Shown in pieces: positions 1 through 11,227 of a stretch of 64,000 nt of DNA; position 1 is the stretch's first letter, and every line of letters begins with the position of its first letter. The notes under the pieces were generated by a model. It worked only from the letters and a program-made list of their open reading frames with translations, searched no databases and was not told the origin of the DNA. Source of the DNA: Volutella citrinella (taxonomy: Eukaryota > Ascomycota > Sordariomycetes > Hypocreales > Nectriaceae); NCBI GenBank assembly GCA_034401135.1, contig JAWZSP010000005.1, forward strand, positions 1,612,001-1,676,000, written 5' to 3'. Position numbers and translations under genes: made by a program.

Positions 1-1
1 G

Positions 2-1351
2 AGCCAGGTGTTCGACATGTCTCCGTCTTCCTCCGACAACGAGGGAGAGAAGCACAATGCCCTCCTCCGCGTACAGCGACGCAGGCAGAGCTCCAGGCGA
101 CTGTCCCAAATCGCGTTTGACGGGGGGCCAACATTCCGGCCATTGGATGTTCTGATTTGCGAAGACCATCCTGTTTCCCGGATGGTTATGGAAAAGCTGC
201 TGGAAAAGCTTCGTTGCCGTACAATTTCCGTGGCGAACGGTTCCGAAGCAGTCCGATATTCGATGAGCGAGATCAAGTTCGATGTCATCTTCCTGGAATA
301 CCAGCTTCCTCAAATCAGTGGTGCGGATGTAGCCAGGATGATCCGGGAGACCAAGAATGCCAATTCCCACACACCCATCGTCGCCATCACCGCTTACCTC
401 AAGGAGCTCCAAGCACCGCACTACTTTGATTCTTTGATCGAAAAGCCTATCAGCTCATCAAAATTGATTGAAGTTCTGCGAGGGCTTTGCCAGTGGCGCC
501 CAGAATCGCCGGGACAAGGCGCCTCGGGCAGCCTGCCAAGGCCTGTTCCGCTGGGGATTCGAAAAGCCAACTCTCGCGTCGAAGATAGCCCGACATCGAG
601 CTCCTCAACCTTTGCTGGACGGCTCGGGGCCGCGATGATGTCGAGTCGAGAGGACTCTATCAGTTCATCCCTTTTTGGGGATTCTGAGTCTGTGGGGACT
701 GGCGACATCCCGGTGGTAATCAGCCGCAAGGCGACAAACGAATGGGATGAAGGGAATGGTGGCCTTGGTATAACCACAGACGCGGAGCACCTCTACGGCC
801 CCGACAGCGCTGGTAAGTTAATTCCCCAGTTACTGTCTCAGCAGTCGGCGCCGGGGCATATGGAGCATGGACCGCAGGCCTTTGACCGGCTCAGGGCCAA
901 GAAGGATGTGGGTCCACAGATGCCAACACCGTTCCTCGAAGGCACTGAATCCGCCGACGATGAAGACGAGGAACTCGGAACCAGGCGAGAGAAGCATTTG
1001 AAGCGCAGCAGTCAACAGATGCTGGGCAAAGCCGGCCTCCCCAGTTCAAAGCTGGGCATCGAGATGATGCGAGCCAACAGCCACGACAGCGTGACAATGG
1101 GATCCGAGAGCACGCCCGAGGCCGTGACCCAGGTTGTTACGACCCCATCCAAGGAGATGGAGACGGGAGTGTTGGAGGGCCAGTTGCCGGTGCCAGCCTT
1201 TACCCCACCCGAGCCGAGCTCCAAGTCCAAGGAAGGGGGCCCTGAGCCGGACGGACCCGGCAGTGTGGATGCAACGCCACGTCCGCAGGCGTTTCGAGGA
1301 GGGGATGGTGATGATGCGGATGAGCCAACGCCGCGACCACCTGGGAAGTGA
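2..1351 (+). CDS. RIM15: RIM15-type protein kinase, C-terminal part (partial at 5' end)
   Basis: Frame 2 is open from the first bases to a stop at 1349-1351, so this is the last 449 residues of a gene that starts before the window. The kinase domain is outside. Visible here are a basic linker (VQRRRQSSRRLSQ), then a response-regulator receiver domain of about 120 residues (starting near LDVLICEDHP, with the motifs TPIVAITAYL and IEKPI), then a long Ser/Pro/acidic tail containing GIEMMRANSHDS. This order, a kinase followed by a C-terminal receiver, is that of fungal Rim15, the nutrient-regulated AGC-type kinase that promotes quiescence and stress responses downstream of TORC1, PKA and Sch9. 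The usual phosphoacceptor aspartate is replaced by glutamate (codon 296-298), while the acidic pair, Thr and Lys of the site remain. No intron is needed in this part. Family assignment is strong; the regulatory meaning is inferred from family knowledge. Confidence 0.88.
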   Translation, partial: SQVFDMSPSSSDNEGEKHNALLRVQRRRQSSRRLSQIAFDGGPTFRPLDVLICEDHPVSRMVMEKLLEKLRCRTISVANGSEAVRYSMSEIKFDVIFLEYQLPQISGADVARMIRETKNANSHTPIVAITAYLKELQAPHYFDSLIEKPISSSKLIEVLRGLCQWRPESPGQGASGSLPRPVPLGIRKANSRVEDSPTSSSSTFAGRLGAAMMSSREDSISSSLFGDSESVGTGDIPVVISRKATNEWDEGNGGLGITTDAEHLYGPDSAGKLIPQLLSQQSAPGHMEHGPQAFDRLRAKKDVGPQMPTPFLEGTESADDEDEELGTRREKHLKRSSQQMLGKAGLPSSKLGIEMMRANSHDSVTMGSESTPEAVTQVVTTPSKEMETGVLEGQLPVPAFTPPEPSSKSKEGGPEPDGPGSVDATPRPQAFRGGDGDDADEPTPRPPGK

Positions 1352-4300
1352 GAAGGCTCCTCTCGTCTCTGGCCATGACGAAGATGGGAAGGACGATGGA
1401 CACTTTGGAGGATCCCCATTTGGGGATAGCTTTTGCTTCAAACAGCTATGCACTATTTCATTTGTAACGGACAGCAGCGTGGCGTTTGAGCGGAGAGAAC
1501 TGAGCTAGCTGAGCTGAGCTGAGCGGAGCTGAGCTGTATTGTGGATGGCAGGAACTCTCATCTCAACGCATGCATTGTATTGAATCAACAAGAAGGGCTG
1601 GGTGGACAGGATCTCACTACGGACAAGACTGCATGCCGAGTGTAGAAATGCGGGAAGGGCTATCGGATGGCATGGCCACCGACAAGGGTGCTGGAGTTTT
1701 GATCTACTGCGAATCTTCATCTTTACGTGGAGCAGGGCGGTTGGACCAAACAAATAAGTCGAGGCCAACCGAAGGTGCAACGAGTCGTGCACGAGCGTCT
1801 GTGTCAAATATTGCTGTGGTGTAGGTTGCAGCGCCAAGGTGATGCCAGCTGCCGCATTGCTCGGGGCTCATCCACTGTACAAGAGCCAAGGGGAGGAAAT
1901 GCCAAAGCTTGAGACAAGATCTACGTACCTACTATATTCTCATGAAAATTCGTACACTCTGCCTTTTCCTAGAAACATGGTCGTGGCATGTGTGTCGGTC
2001 GCCTTGTGAAACGGCGTGGGGAGGGAACTTCGCAATGCTGTATCGCAGGAAGCGGAGTTGTAGAACTGGGGGGGAATGAGGCGAAAGCCAAATCGTTAAC
2101 CCGAGGCTCCGAAAGCGCTAGTGTTGGTGCACATGTCGTGACCCATTGTATCCGCAGGCGAGTCTGGATCTTTTTGGAGATGGCCACAATGGTTTATGCT
2201 TGACTTTACTGTTATGAGTGAGAAAAAAAGCCAAATCCCGGAAGTGAGATGTGTGTGGGTGGCGGGGTTCACCCGACTGCAACCATGTGAATGTCCACTT
2301 GACGTGGAGGGTTTCCTGCAGCTTATCCTACACTTTTTCATGCATGGGGCTGTACAGAGTTAGTCTGTTGTTAAAGAGAGGTTTTTGAGTCCTTGCTGCA
2401 ACACACACGCCCACTGTCTATGGGTCATTCGTTTTCAGGGTTCCCTTGCCTCTTTGCATCCTTGTCTGTGGGTTAACTTGAAGACCGATTCGACACGAAA
2501 GGGTGATGGGTGGTGATAGACACAGAAAGGCCTCTAAAGCAATGGTTGGAGACTAGATTGGGGATGAGCAGAGAGGGAGAGCAACCTCGGCTCCGACCTT
2601 CTCTGGTCAAGGCCGCCGATCATGCCGGGAAGCACGTTCAAAGACGTGAGGCATGCCCAGTACGTAACAATTGTGATGGAGCCGTCGTCGTACTACGTAT
2701 CCGTAGAGGGACGCGGAACTCACGCCGAGGGTTGATTGGGTGGGTAAAGGAGATGCGCCACCGTCGGAGTGGATTCTGGCAACGGCGCAGAGGAGGGGGC
2801 GCGAGGTTTCGAGATCAGCAGCAACAGCTCAAAGCTCGGTTAGAACTTGAAAGGGCCCGCATGCAGATGATGCCACTAGCTAAGCTGGTGTGAATCGTGT
2901 GATTGGGTTCTGGGTATCCGTCTGTGGAGTTGAATTTGTGATGACCATGGTCAGCCATGGTGATGCCTCGCAGACCGGCCGGCGCCGTCTTGTGTCGTGC
3001 AATGAGTGCATTTAGGCGGAATTGCGTTTGGGAGCCTGAGACTCCCGGTTCATGATTCGGAACACCAGTGGCGACTCTACCTAGTAGGTAGGATGGTTGA
3101 CATCGATGGAAAACTGTACTGATTCAGAGGGTAGCCGGCCTCGTGGTTGTGGCACTTGCCTTCGGGCGAACAAGTCTTTAGCAAGGCTTGCTCGTCGTCT
3201 TAGCGGCAGCAGAGGGAAAGAGCATCACACGACCTGTTTCCCTATTGGGACAGAGGATCCACTAGTCGCTTCTGCAGGGTACGTACCGATGCCCGCGTCT
3301 CCGCCGCAGACCCTTGCTGATTGGGTTTTTTTCTCCCTGGGTCTGCAGCCCTGCTAGCGCATCCAGGCCATCCTCTCTCTCTGACTTTTCCATCCGAGCT
3401 TTTCTATTACGTTACGTACTGCCGCAGCCCTGGAGCTACTGCCAGGGTGGCATAATGGCATTTATCAATGTGAGGAAGTATTGGATGTCACTGCGCTCGT
3501 GTCGTAGGCGTACTGGGGCGGGTACGTCACTGCTCTGGCGCGCCACTCGCCGTCGCCTCAACATCTGAGCGTCAACCCAAGGTGCGTAAGAGGCGACGGG
3601 AAAGGTTTGAAAAATACCGCTGGCATGCACGCTCGGTGGGCGAAAGAGGGCAACAGCTGGGGATTTTTGATTGACTTTGGAGGGGCATTGCCTCGCTGTG
3701 ATGCTCCGAGCAGCCCACCACACCACGCCCGTCAACAACGACGGCCACGACAACGACAACGACAACGACCTCAATGTCTGGTCTTGCCGCGAAGCCGCGA
3801 ATGCCGTGCCTCCCGTCCCTTCGGTATCTGAAAATGGCTGGTTTGGGACACCGAAGGTGGTGTTCTGCTTTTGAAACAATCATTGTGGCGTTTGCTTCCC
3901 GTCTGGTCCGCGATGGATGCGATGCTTTGCGCCGGCCGGCCGGCAGTGGGGAATAATTCGGCTGCCGGCACACGCAGCGAGGTTCAGCAACAGCAGAGTT
4001 CACCCACCGCCGCCGAGCTCTGCATTGATCTTCGCCCATCCTTCGCCCACCAGTCGCCCGTGCTCCTTGCCAGAACTTGCCAGGCTTGCCTGCCTGCCCA
4101 CAAGCTACAACGGGAGAAACTGGGTGCCGCAACGTCGATGCCGTCTTAACCGGTCACACGCCCTATTTCCTTGTAGAGGATCGCTCGCACAACCTGGTCC
4201 CTGCGGCTGGGGCCGGGCGGGTCCACTGCGGGATCTCGCCGATGCCATCTCTCGGCGCTGCACCATGGGCGCTTGACTACCAACCTAGCCAACTCGCCTC

Positions 4301-4876
4301 ATGCGCCGCGTGGGATGTCTTCTAAATTGGTTCCTAGTCAGATGGATGGGCCCCGGCTTCCTCACGCCTTCCACAGTGGTTCCTTTTGCTGCTGGCCATA
4401 GGATTGCCCACGATGGCGATGCTGCTTTCCTGACTGGCTCACCGAAGCTCACGATGCTAGCTCCAGCTGCTTCATGTCCAGCGTTTTGATGCCCCGTAGG
4501 TGCATTTCGTCGAGATGGCCAAGACGTTCAAATACTGCACCTCGTCGTCCTCTGAGGCAGACCTGTTTCTCTCTTACCAGGCCCAACCCTCAGAGTCGAT
4601 CCAGGTTTTCTTTTCTGAAAAGACCCCTCTGGCAATTCTTGCCACCCAGAGCCTGATTCTACCTTTTCATCTTGCATGACCCAACCTCGGAGGTCCTCGT
4701 ACCCACCACGCGCCGTACCCGAGACATCCAGGGACACCACCTTTCTGGTAAAAAGCGCCCGTACACCCACTTCAAATCCCGGACCAGTCAGCCCGTACGC
4801 TGCTCGAAATTCAAGCATAACTTGAACAGAGTACCACTCGCATTCACTAGTAGTAGTGACTTGGCCCTGTCAAGCT
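1352..4876. other. Intergenic region, RIM15 3' flank and transporter promoter
   Basis: About 3.5 kb with no convincing gene on either strand. The open frames present are short, rich in Arg, Pro and Ser and lack family motifs. Near 1502-1535 lies a degenerate GAGCT repeat in the probable RIM15 3' untranslated region. From about 3900 to 4870 the plus strand becomes C/T-rich, as is common in leaders just upstream of fungal genes. Confidence 0.6.
1502..1535. repeat. GAGCT pentanucleotide repeat
   Basis: An imperfect run of GAGCT/GAGCG units about 150 bp after the RIM15 stop codon. A shorter perfect run of the same unit occurs 12 bp after another plus-strand gene at 40245-40264. Confidence 0.75.
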
Positions 4877-6844
4877 ATGGTACACGAACACATCAGTTCC
4901 GCCGTTCCCGGCGAGATCCCCATCCCCCACGGGCCCCAGGACTCCAATTCAGAGTCTGAGTACGCCGGCGTCGGAATCAGCGATGATGAGCGTCGCATCT
5001 TTAGCCATGTCACCCGGCCGGAAGACTCGTACAACGAGGACGGAACCTACTGGGCGGATTTGCCCCTGATGAAGCGATTCAGCTTCGTCTCCAAGGTCGA
5101 CAGGGAGGCCGCTGCCGAGGAGCTCAAGAGCCTGGGAGGAATGATCAAGAAGGACCCGCTGTCTCCTCTGTCATGGTACTTCAAGCACGCCGTGATCCCT
5201 GGCGCGGGCCTCGGCCTCGAGGGCTACGTCTTGTTCTCCATCGGCAATCTCGAGCCCCTCTTCAAGAGCGTCTGGCCTGAGTGCTGGGGGGACTCGCACA
5301 AGGTCTGCAGCAAGAACTGGGTCGCTAGTGTCACCTACCTCGAGATCATCGGCATCATGGTTGGCCAGGCCGCCGTTGGTGTGATTGGTGATTGGATTGG
5401 CCGACGCTGGGGTCTGATTCAGGATGCCGCCATCATGTTCATTGGTCTCCTCATGCTTACCGCTAGCTGGGGCCTTACCCTCCAGGGCTGGATCATCTGC
5501 TATGCCTGGTCCCTCTTCTTCTACGGCATTGGCGTCGGCGGGGAGTACCCCATCACCGCCACCTCATCTCTCGAGAATGCCGCCTCGTCAGGAAATCTCT
5601 CTACCAAGGAGGATCGCCTCCACCGCGGCCGCCGTGTCACTACTGCCTTCTTGATGCAGGGTTGGGGCCAGTTCGTCAACCAGGTCATACTCATTGTCCT
5701 GCTCGTCATCTTCAACAAGGGTGAAGGTGCCCCGCCCTACAGCAAGTCTGCTGCTCAGTACACCTTCCGCCTCTCCTTTGCCTTCCCCGCTATTGGTACC
5801 CTGTGGCTGCTCTACTACCGTATCTACCGCATGCCCAATGCCTCCAAGCAACTCGCAGAGGCCAAGAAGCGTACCAACGTGACCGGATACGATGTGACTG
5901 CGCTCAAGTCTTGCTTCACCCAATTCGGAGGCCGGCTGCTGGCCACCTCTGGCACCTGGTTCTGCAATGATGTCTTCTTCTACGGCAACAAGCTCTTCCA
6001 GGGCCAGTTCATCAAGGTCATCTCCAACAACCCCAACTCCCTGCTGACTACCTGGTCCTGGAACCTGGTCAACATTGTCGTGTCTCTGGCCGGCTACTAC
6101 CTCGCCTCCCTGCTGATCGACAACAAGATGTACGGCCGCAAGATGATGCAGCAGGTCGGCTTCTTCATGTGCTTCCTCATGTTCGTCATCCCCGCCTTCA
6201 ATTACAAATACTACACCAGCCCCGCTGGCATCCACGCTTTCCAGGCCATGTACTTCATCTCCTCCTTCTTCAATCAGTTTGGACCCAACTCCGTCACCTT
6301 CCTCATCGCCGGTGAGGTTTTCCCCACCCCGATCCGTGCCACTGCCCACGGCTTCTCCGCCTGCATCGGCAAATCTGGCGCTCTTCTCGCTTCTGTCCTC
6401 TACAACTACATCGACACCCAGACGAAGTTCTATGTGGTCCCCTGGTTCGGCCTCGCTGGCATGCTCCTCACCTGGCTCTTTCTGCCCGACACCACTGGTC
6501 TCGACCTCAAGGAGCAGGAGAGACGCTGGCACTACATCCGAGATGGCAAGGCCGATCAGTACCACGGCGTGGCCGTCAACCCTGTGCACCTGAGCCTGTG
6601 GGAGCGTCTCTGTGGCGTCGGCAAGACGTACGACCCCGTTGCCGACTGGAAGGCCAAGGTTGAAGACATGCGCGCCGAGTGGGACCAGATCCAGGCCACA
6701 CGAGGACCCAAGGAGAATGAGGACGATGCCTTCCCCGATGACGGAGAGTTTTCTCCCGAAATCCACGAGTTTTTCAAGCGCTCCAGCCCCAAGAAGCCTG
6801 GCCAAGACGGCGTTTTGACGGGTGAGCAGTTCACCGAGAAGTAG
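4877..6844 (+). CDS. MFS transporter, PHS (phosphate:H+ symporter)-like
   Basis: An uninterrupted frame of 655 codons. I chose the ATG at 4877 (purine at -3); the frame is open 21 bp further up but only from a GTG. The first ~100 residues are hydrophilic and cytosolic-looking. About twelve hydrophobic segments follow, with the major facilitator loop motif GDWIGRRWGL between segments 2 and 3 and GVGGEYPITATSS in segment 4, which resembles the GGDYPLSAT signature of fungal phosphate transporters. A central loop of about 45 residues follows segment 6, and the C-tail is acidic. It is expected to be a plasma-membrane proton-coupled importer; inorganic phosphate or a glycerophosphodiester is the likeliest substrate, but substrate cannot be read from sequence. 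It converges with the zinc-finger gene at 7456. Confidence is high for the superfamily and moderate for PHS. Confidence 0.8.
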   Translation: MVHEHISSAVPGEIPIPHGPQDSNSESEYAGVGISDDERRIFSHVTRPEDSYNEDGTYWADLPLMKRFSFVSKVDREAAAEELKSLGGMIKKDPLSPLSWYFKHAVIPGAGLGLEGYVLFSIGNLEPLFKSVWPECWGDSHKVCSKNWVASVTYLEIIGIMVGQAAVGVIGDWIGRRWGLIQDAAIMFIGLLMLTASWGLTLQGWIICYAWSLFFYGIGVGGEYPITATSSLENAASSGNLSTKEDRLHRGRRVTTAFLMQGWGQFVNQVILIVLLVIFNKGEGAPPYSKSAAQYTFRLSFAFPAIGTLWLLYYRIYRMPNASKQLAEAKKRTNVTGYDVTALKSCFTQFGGRLLATSGTWFCNDVFFYGNKLFQGQFIKVISNNPNSLLTTWSWNLVNIVVSLAGYYLASLLIDNKMYGRKMMQQVGFFMCFLMFVIPAFNYKYYTSPAGIHAFQAMYFISSFFNQFGPNSVTFLIAGEVFPTPIRATAHGFSACIGKSGALLASVLYNYIDTQTKFYVVPWFGLAGMLLTWLFLPDTTGLDLKEQERRWHYIRDGKADQYHGVAVNPVHLSLWERLCGVGKTYDPVADWKAKVEDMRAEWDQIQATRGPKENEDDAFPDDGEFSPEIHEFFKRSSPKKPGQDGVLTGEQFTEK

Positions 6845-7455
6845 TGGGCTCCTTTACATGACTACCGGACCCCCCTCAAAGCGCTACTTACTCGTCATCA
6901 ATCACACGTCATGTCATCATGATGGCCAGAGTCTGCAGGAGGGTCTCGGCAGCAAGAAGCATTTATCGGCGTTTTCACTTGCGTTCCTTGTTATGCTTGC
7001 TTGGCTCGACAGTTTTCAGATACTTACAGTCTCATTTTTTTGCGCTGCATGATTCCCCTGGGTTGTTTTCTTTTCTAATGTTGGAGTGGTGTGGTGCATG
7101 CGTGTGTTGTTTGGAGATTTCGAAGGAAGGGGTTCCGATACTGCTCGATTGAATTTTCACTGAAACGAAATAAAATAATAAACTCAAAGCCACAAATCCC
7201 TAGCCTCCGTTGTGCCGTTTTTGCATGTGTGAATCTTGAACCTGGTATCGTATCTTGGCCATTGCAGACATATGACAAAGGTTCCAAAAGTCAGAAGTGG
7301 ACGAATCGGTACTTGATAATATGGAATGACAGTATTGCTGTAAATTGAGCGCCTGATTCTGTAGTGGTATCTAGGAACGCAACATCAATGTAAAGTGCCC
7401 GCCCATCCCTGAAACCTAAAAACGATAGCATGTCTTCTTGTAAGTCCCCTCCCAA
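6845..7455. other. Convergent 3' spacer
   Basis: 611 bp between the stop codons of the transporter (+) and the zinc-finger regulator (-). An A-rich block near 7166-7182 (aaataaaataataaa) could serve as the plus-strand polyadenylation signal. I see no gene. Confidence 0.6.
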
Positions 7456-10400
7456 TCATGGCTCCGAAGCCGCCTCCTGTTGAAAACTCTCACCTCCTGT
7501 CCCCGGGTTACCGGCCCCCCCCGGGACATTCCGTCTCCTGCTGTCCTCCCTGGAGCCCTCGTCCGTCTGACTAAACTGGGCTTGCCTTGGGGTTTGGCTC
7601 CGAGTTGGTGGTTGTGCCTCGTGCAAGGGCTGCCCTGACCAAGCCTCGGATTTCATCCCTGATGGAACAATAACACTGAGGACGCAATCGTCCAGATGCT
7701 CATAAAAGTCGAGCGCAGTAGGAAACTCGCCGTGGCATATTGAGCATTGTGCTCTTGAGATTGATGGGCCTTCCGCGGAGGAGGGCCTGCGGCTACCACC
7801 GGGATCGGCCTGGTCAACGTGGTGCGCGGACGTTAGATGTCTCTTGAATACGTCGGCTCGGTTGAAGGACTTTTCAAACGGCGTGCCGGCACCGGGGCAG
7901 AACGGACATGCCATGGACCCTCGATAGTGAGTCAGGGCATGTCGATTTTTATCATATTTGCGAGCGAATCCCTTGATATGGTATTCGCAGGTTGCGATCG
8001 GACACTTCTCGGGCCGCTGCTCTTGGTGTGTGAGCATGTGAGCTGCTAGATCGCGGAAGACTCGCCCACAGTCTGGATGTGGGCATCTGCTTCGATTCTC
8101 GTGTGGTCGTCGGGAGGGACTGATTCGATCGATCGGCACCGGAGGCTCCGCCCCAGAAGACGAGAACTGTGTAGTTAGAGTAGACGTCGTGGATCGCGAT
8201 GATTCATCTATGCTGGACCGGTGCGGAGATGTGGTGTTGAGTCCTCCTGCGGTTCTGGGCTCTTCCGTATCCTCAGCGCCACTCGACGAATCGTCCTCGG
8301 TGGCACCAATGGGCTGCCGTACTTCCCGCATCCAGTCTTTCAATACATTCATGGATGGCCAGTCGCCACTGGCCTTTCCCGCGCGGTGGGGGCGAAAATG
8401 GGCGCGGCGAAGGTGCGCGGCAGCATTGTAATATGCGCCATATCGTTTCTGCGCTAAACAGGCTTTGCATCGAGACAAGGGAATGACCGGCTGAGGAGAA
8501 ACATCGCCGGCCCGTGGCGGCTCTTGGCAAACCCAACGTTTGACCAGAGCGGAATGTTTGGCATCAACATGTCGTCGAAGTTCGTGCTCGCCCCGGAACC
8601 CGTCAGGGTGTTCACTGCATTTATCACAATAGACACGTCGAAGCGATGCTCGCACGTACGAGCTCCTAAAGGCAGGGGGCTGAATTGGCTCGCTGGGTAA
8701 TAGACGCGGCCCCTGCAAGGATGATATATCCTCACCAACAGTGTGTCTTCGCGTTCGCTCGATGGCCTCTCGACCATGAATCAACTGCTCAGAGGCATGG
8801 CGGCCCGTCTTTTTGCCGCCACTTGTAGAGTCTCTTGCAGGCTGCCAGGGACCAATCGATGGCTCCAGGCCAGGGAATGCATGTTGGGCCGGGCCGGGCC
8901 TTTTGTACATCGGCGGTAGGATGCTGGCCTCGCCATCTTGAAGCGAGTCTTGCAAGCGAATGAAACCTTGAAACCCGTACACGCTGGTCTCGCCATTATT
9001 CAAACCCATGAGGAAGTCGAAGCTGGATGAGACTCCTTGGGATTGCCAGGTCTCTCGTCGAATCACTAGGTTCGTCTGGTGCAGGAGTGACTCCTCCTCG
9101 GGAGAGTGGCCACCGAATGCAGCATCGCTTGCAGTGGCGAACAATTCAACCAGAACTTTGTACACTGTCCGAAGAGGCGTCTCGGAGTATTCAGTCGCGG
9201 GCCCACTGCCAAATTTCGACGGAGCGGCGTTAGGCGGTTGCAGATGGAGTGAAGCCATGCCGGCGAACAAGGAGTGTACAGCGCTGAATATGCAGAGGGA
9301 GATAAATATCCCCAGCCATCTTCTCAAACTGATGGGAGCTCTCTCAGAAACTGCAAGATCAAAGGCAGCCAGGAACTGGATGGTGAATTCCTTCAGGAGA
9401 TGGCTGCGGTCAGCATAAACCGATTCCTCCAAATGAGCATGCTGAGCGCTCTGCGTTCCGGGTCGAATCATTGGTCGCGGCTGCACAACGTCGAAAAGAA
9501 CTACTTCTCGGAGTAGCTGCTTTGAAAGAAACAGCGTTGGATGCCCTGCCCGTTCTGCTTCACGATTTTGAGAGAGCTGTCCGCTGACCCTGATCAGCTC
9601 TAGAAGGTCATAGGCCGTCCCTTGGCAGTTCCAACTTTGGGCTAGTAATCCGAGCACAGGCGGTGATGTTCCGTGTCCAAGATCCGGGGCGTTGCTTAGC
9701 CGAGACTTCCAATCTAGGTTCCCCTCTATCCACCAAAAGTTATCATCGAAATCTAGCCTTGCGCGCTGTGAAGAAGCCTCGGTAGGTGATGGAGGGTAAA
9801 TTTGAAGTATGAGGTCGTTTATACTCCCTTGCCGCGGATGGGGAGGAGTAATCGGCGTTCGAGCTTGCGGAGCTGATAGAGGCCCTGTGAAAGTCAGCGG
9901 AAGCTGCGCCGATGAGCAAACGGGCCATTTTACCCAAAAGTAACATATCCACCAAAGACACGAGTGAGTTGCGGTAGCAGCCCAGAGAAGCCCAATTTAT
10001 GGATTTATCAGAGGGAAGAGGACTCGTGCAAGATGAGCATGGGAAGCCTGCGTCACACTGTAGGGGGCATGAGCAAAGGCCAGCGACTAGGACAAGATCC
10101 GTTGTTCAATTCGTACCGTTTTATTCGTAGCTCGGCACCTCAGGCATGGTTCCTCTTCTCTCAAGAGCTTTAGCTCCCCTATTGACTGGAGGCGATGGTG
10201 GCCGGTCCGGGCCCTTTTTAACGGAGGCAACTGGGCGTCATTGGTGGCCTCGACCCGACCCCTACTGGTCGCTGAGCGGGGTTCTGGGAAGATAAAGCTG
10301 GAGGCTGAATCTCTTCTGCCTGTTGAAGGAGTTGGTAAAGGAAGCGAAGATAAATTGGTAGTTACAAGTGGGCGTGGCGGGGCTGGCGTGAATCGACTTC

Positions 10401-11227
10401 GCGGAGCAGCGATGCCAGCATCAGTCGTCGGCAACTGTGTCGATATTGGTGACTGACTCGTCTTATTAAATGTGGCAGGAGAGTTTCTTGACGAAGTTAG
10501 ATGCACTCTGAGGTGGGCTTCAAGGTCAGGTTGAGTAGGAAGTCCGTGAACATAATGAATGCAGTCGAGGTGCCAGCATTTGTACGACGCTTGGTGGATG
10601 GGCGGAGGTAAACTTGAAAGGGTATTCTGGTAGGTCGGTTGACGATTTGAGTGATCATGAATCTTGGCACGGTTCTCAAGCCATTGTGAGTACCCTGTTG
10701 GCGCCTGATCGAGACGCACAGTCGTCAAGATGGCGGCCATATCCAGGCCTGTATTGTTCAGATGACGATCTGACACAACATTTCTCAGGGCGGGGCTTAC
10801 CTCGTTGGAAACATGCAGCCTCAATACATTCACAATGATACTGCAGTGATCGTGCTTCTTCCACCTCGGAAAGAGTTGGTATTTGGGAAGGAGATATGCC
10901 TGGATGCACTTGTAGTGAGCAGGCGGTGTAGCCAAGCGAGATAGTCAAGTCTACATGGTGGACTTGTTGATAGCCGCATGAGGAAAGAGGAAATGACAAA
11001 CCGTGGTTTTCAATGGCAGACTTGAGGGTGCGAAGCCTATGATGCAACATTCTCAGCTCGATGGCAGCATCGAAGGTAACATCCCGGCCCTGCTCTGATG
11101 GTGAAGATGCGAGTCGCCTCGGCCCAAGCTCCGTCGTTGTTTCGGGTGGTGGTAAGTTACCAACAGAGAGGTCGAGGTTGGACTCCGGACCAGACATGGC
11201 CGGTGGAGTGAACTCATCCCTGCTCAT
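7456..11227 (-). CDS. Large multi-zinc-finger regulator with Zn2Cys6-like module (4 exons)
   Basis: I joined four exons on the minus strand: 11227-10801, 10748-10117, 10057-9934 and 9884-7456 (introns 52, 59 and 49 bp, all GT-AG; the last has a clear GCTGAC branch site). The result is one frame of 1203 residues starting at the ATG at 11227. A possible finger (CWHLDC then HLRVH) lies in the exon 2 product. A cysteine module CLRC-x6-C-x5-CSSC-x16-C spans the exon 2/3 junction (about residues 343-380), like the Zn(II)2Cys6 binuclear cluster but with a long last spacing. C2H2-type fingers cluster in the C-terminal third: about residues 813-838, 846-891, 995-1014, 1022-1047, 1054-1082 and 1108-1128. 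This matches a large family of fungal C2H2 proteins carrying the motif LLREEEPCLRC. It is presumably nuclear; targets are unknown. The N-terminal exon 1 translation is the least certain part. Confidence 0.78.

Noticed and set aside
4765..4795. B-box-like string ttcaaatccc
   Set aside because: No A-box or cloverleaf can be built around it.
5588..6805. 405-codon minus-strand frame inside the transporter gene
   Set aside because: It is the antisense shadow of a strongly supported coding sequence; its acidic, Gly/Val-rich translation follows from the GC-rich codon pattern.
9743..9800. Second possible intron (GTATAA donor, TTCACAG acceptor) in the large regulator
   Set aside because: Its use leads to a stop or needs a poor acceptor; with the 49-bp intron at 9885-9933 removed, this segment reads through in frame as coding.
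10749..10800. Alternative reading of exon 1 of the large regulator in the downstream frame (from 10935)
   Set aside because: The downstream frame meets a stop if the same intron is removed; only the upstream frame joins in phase.
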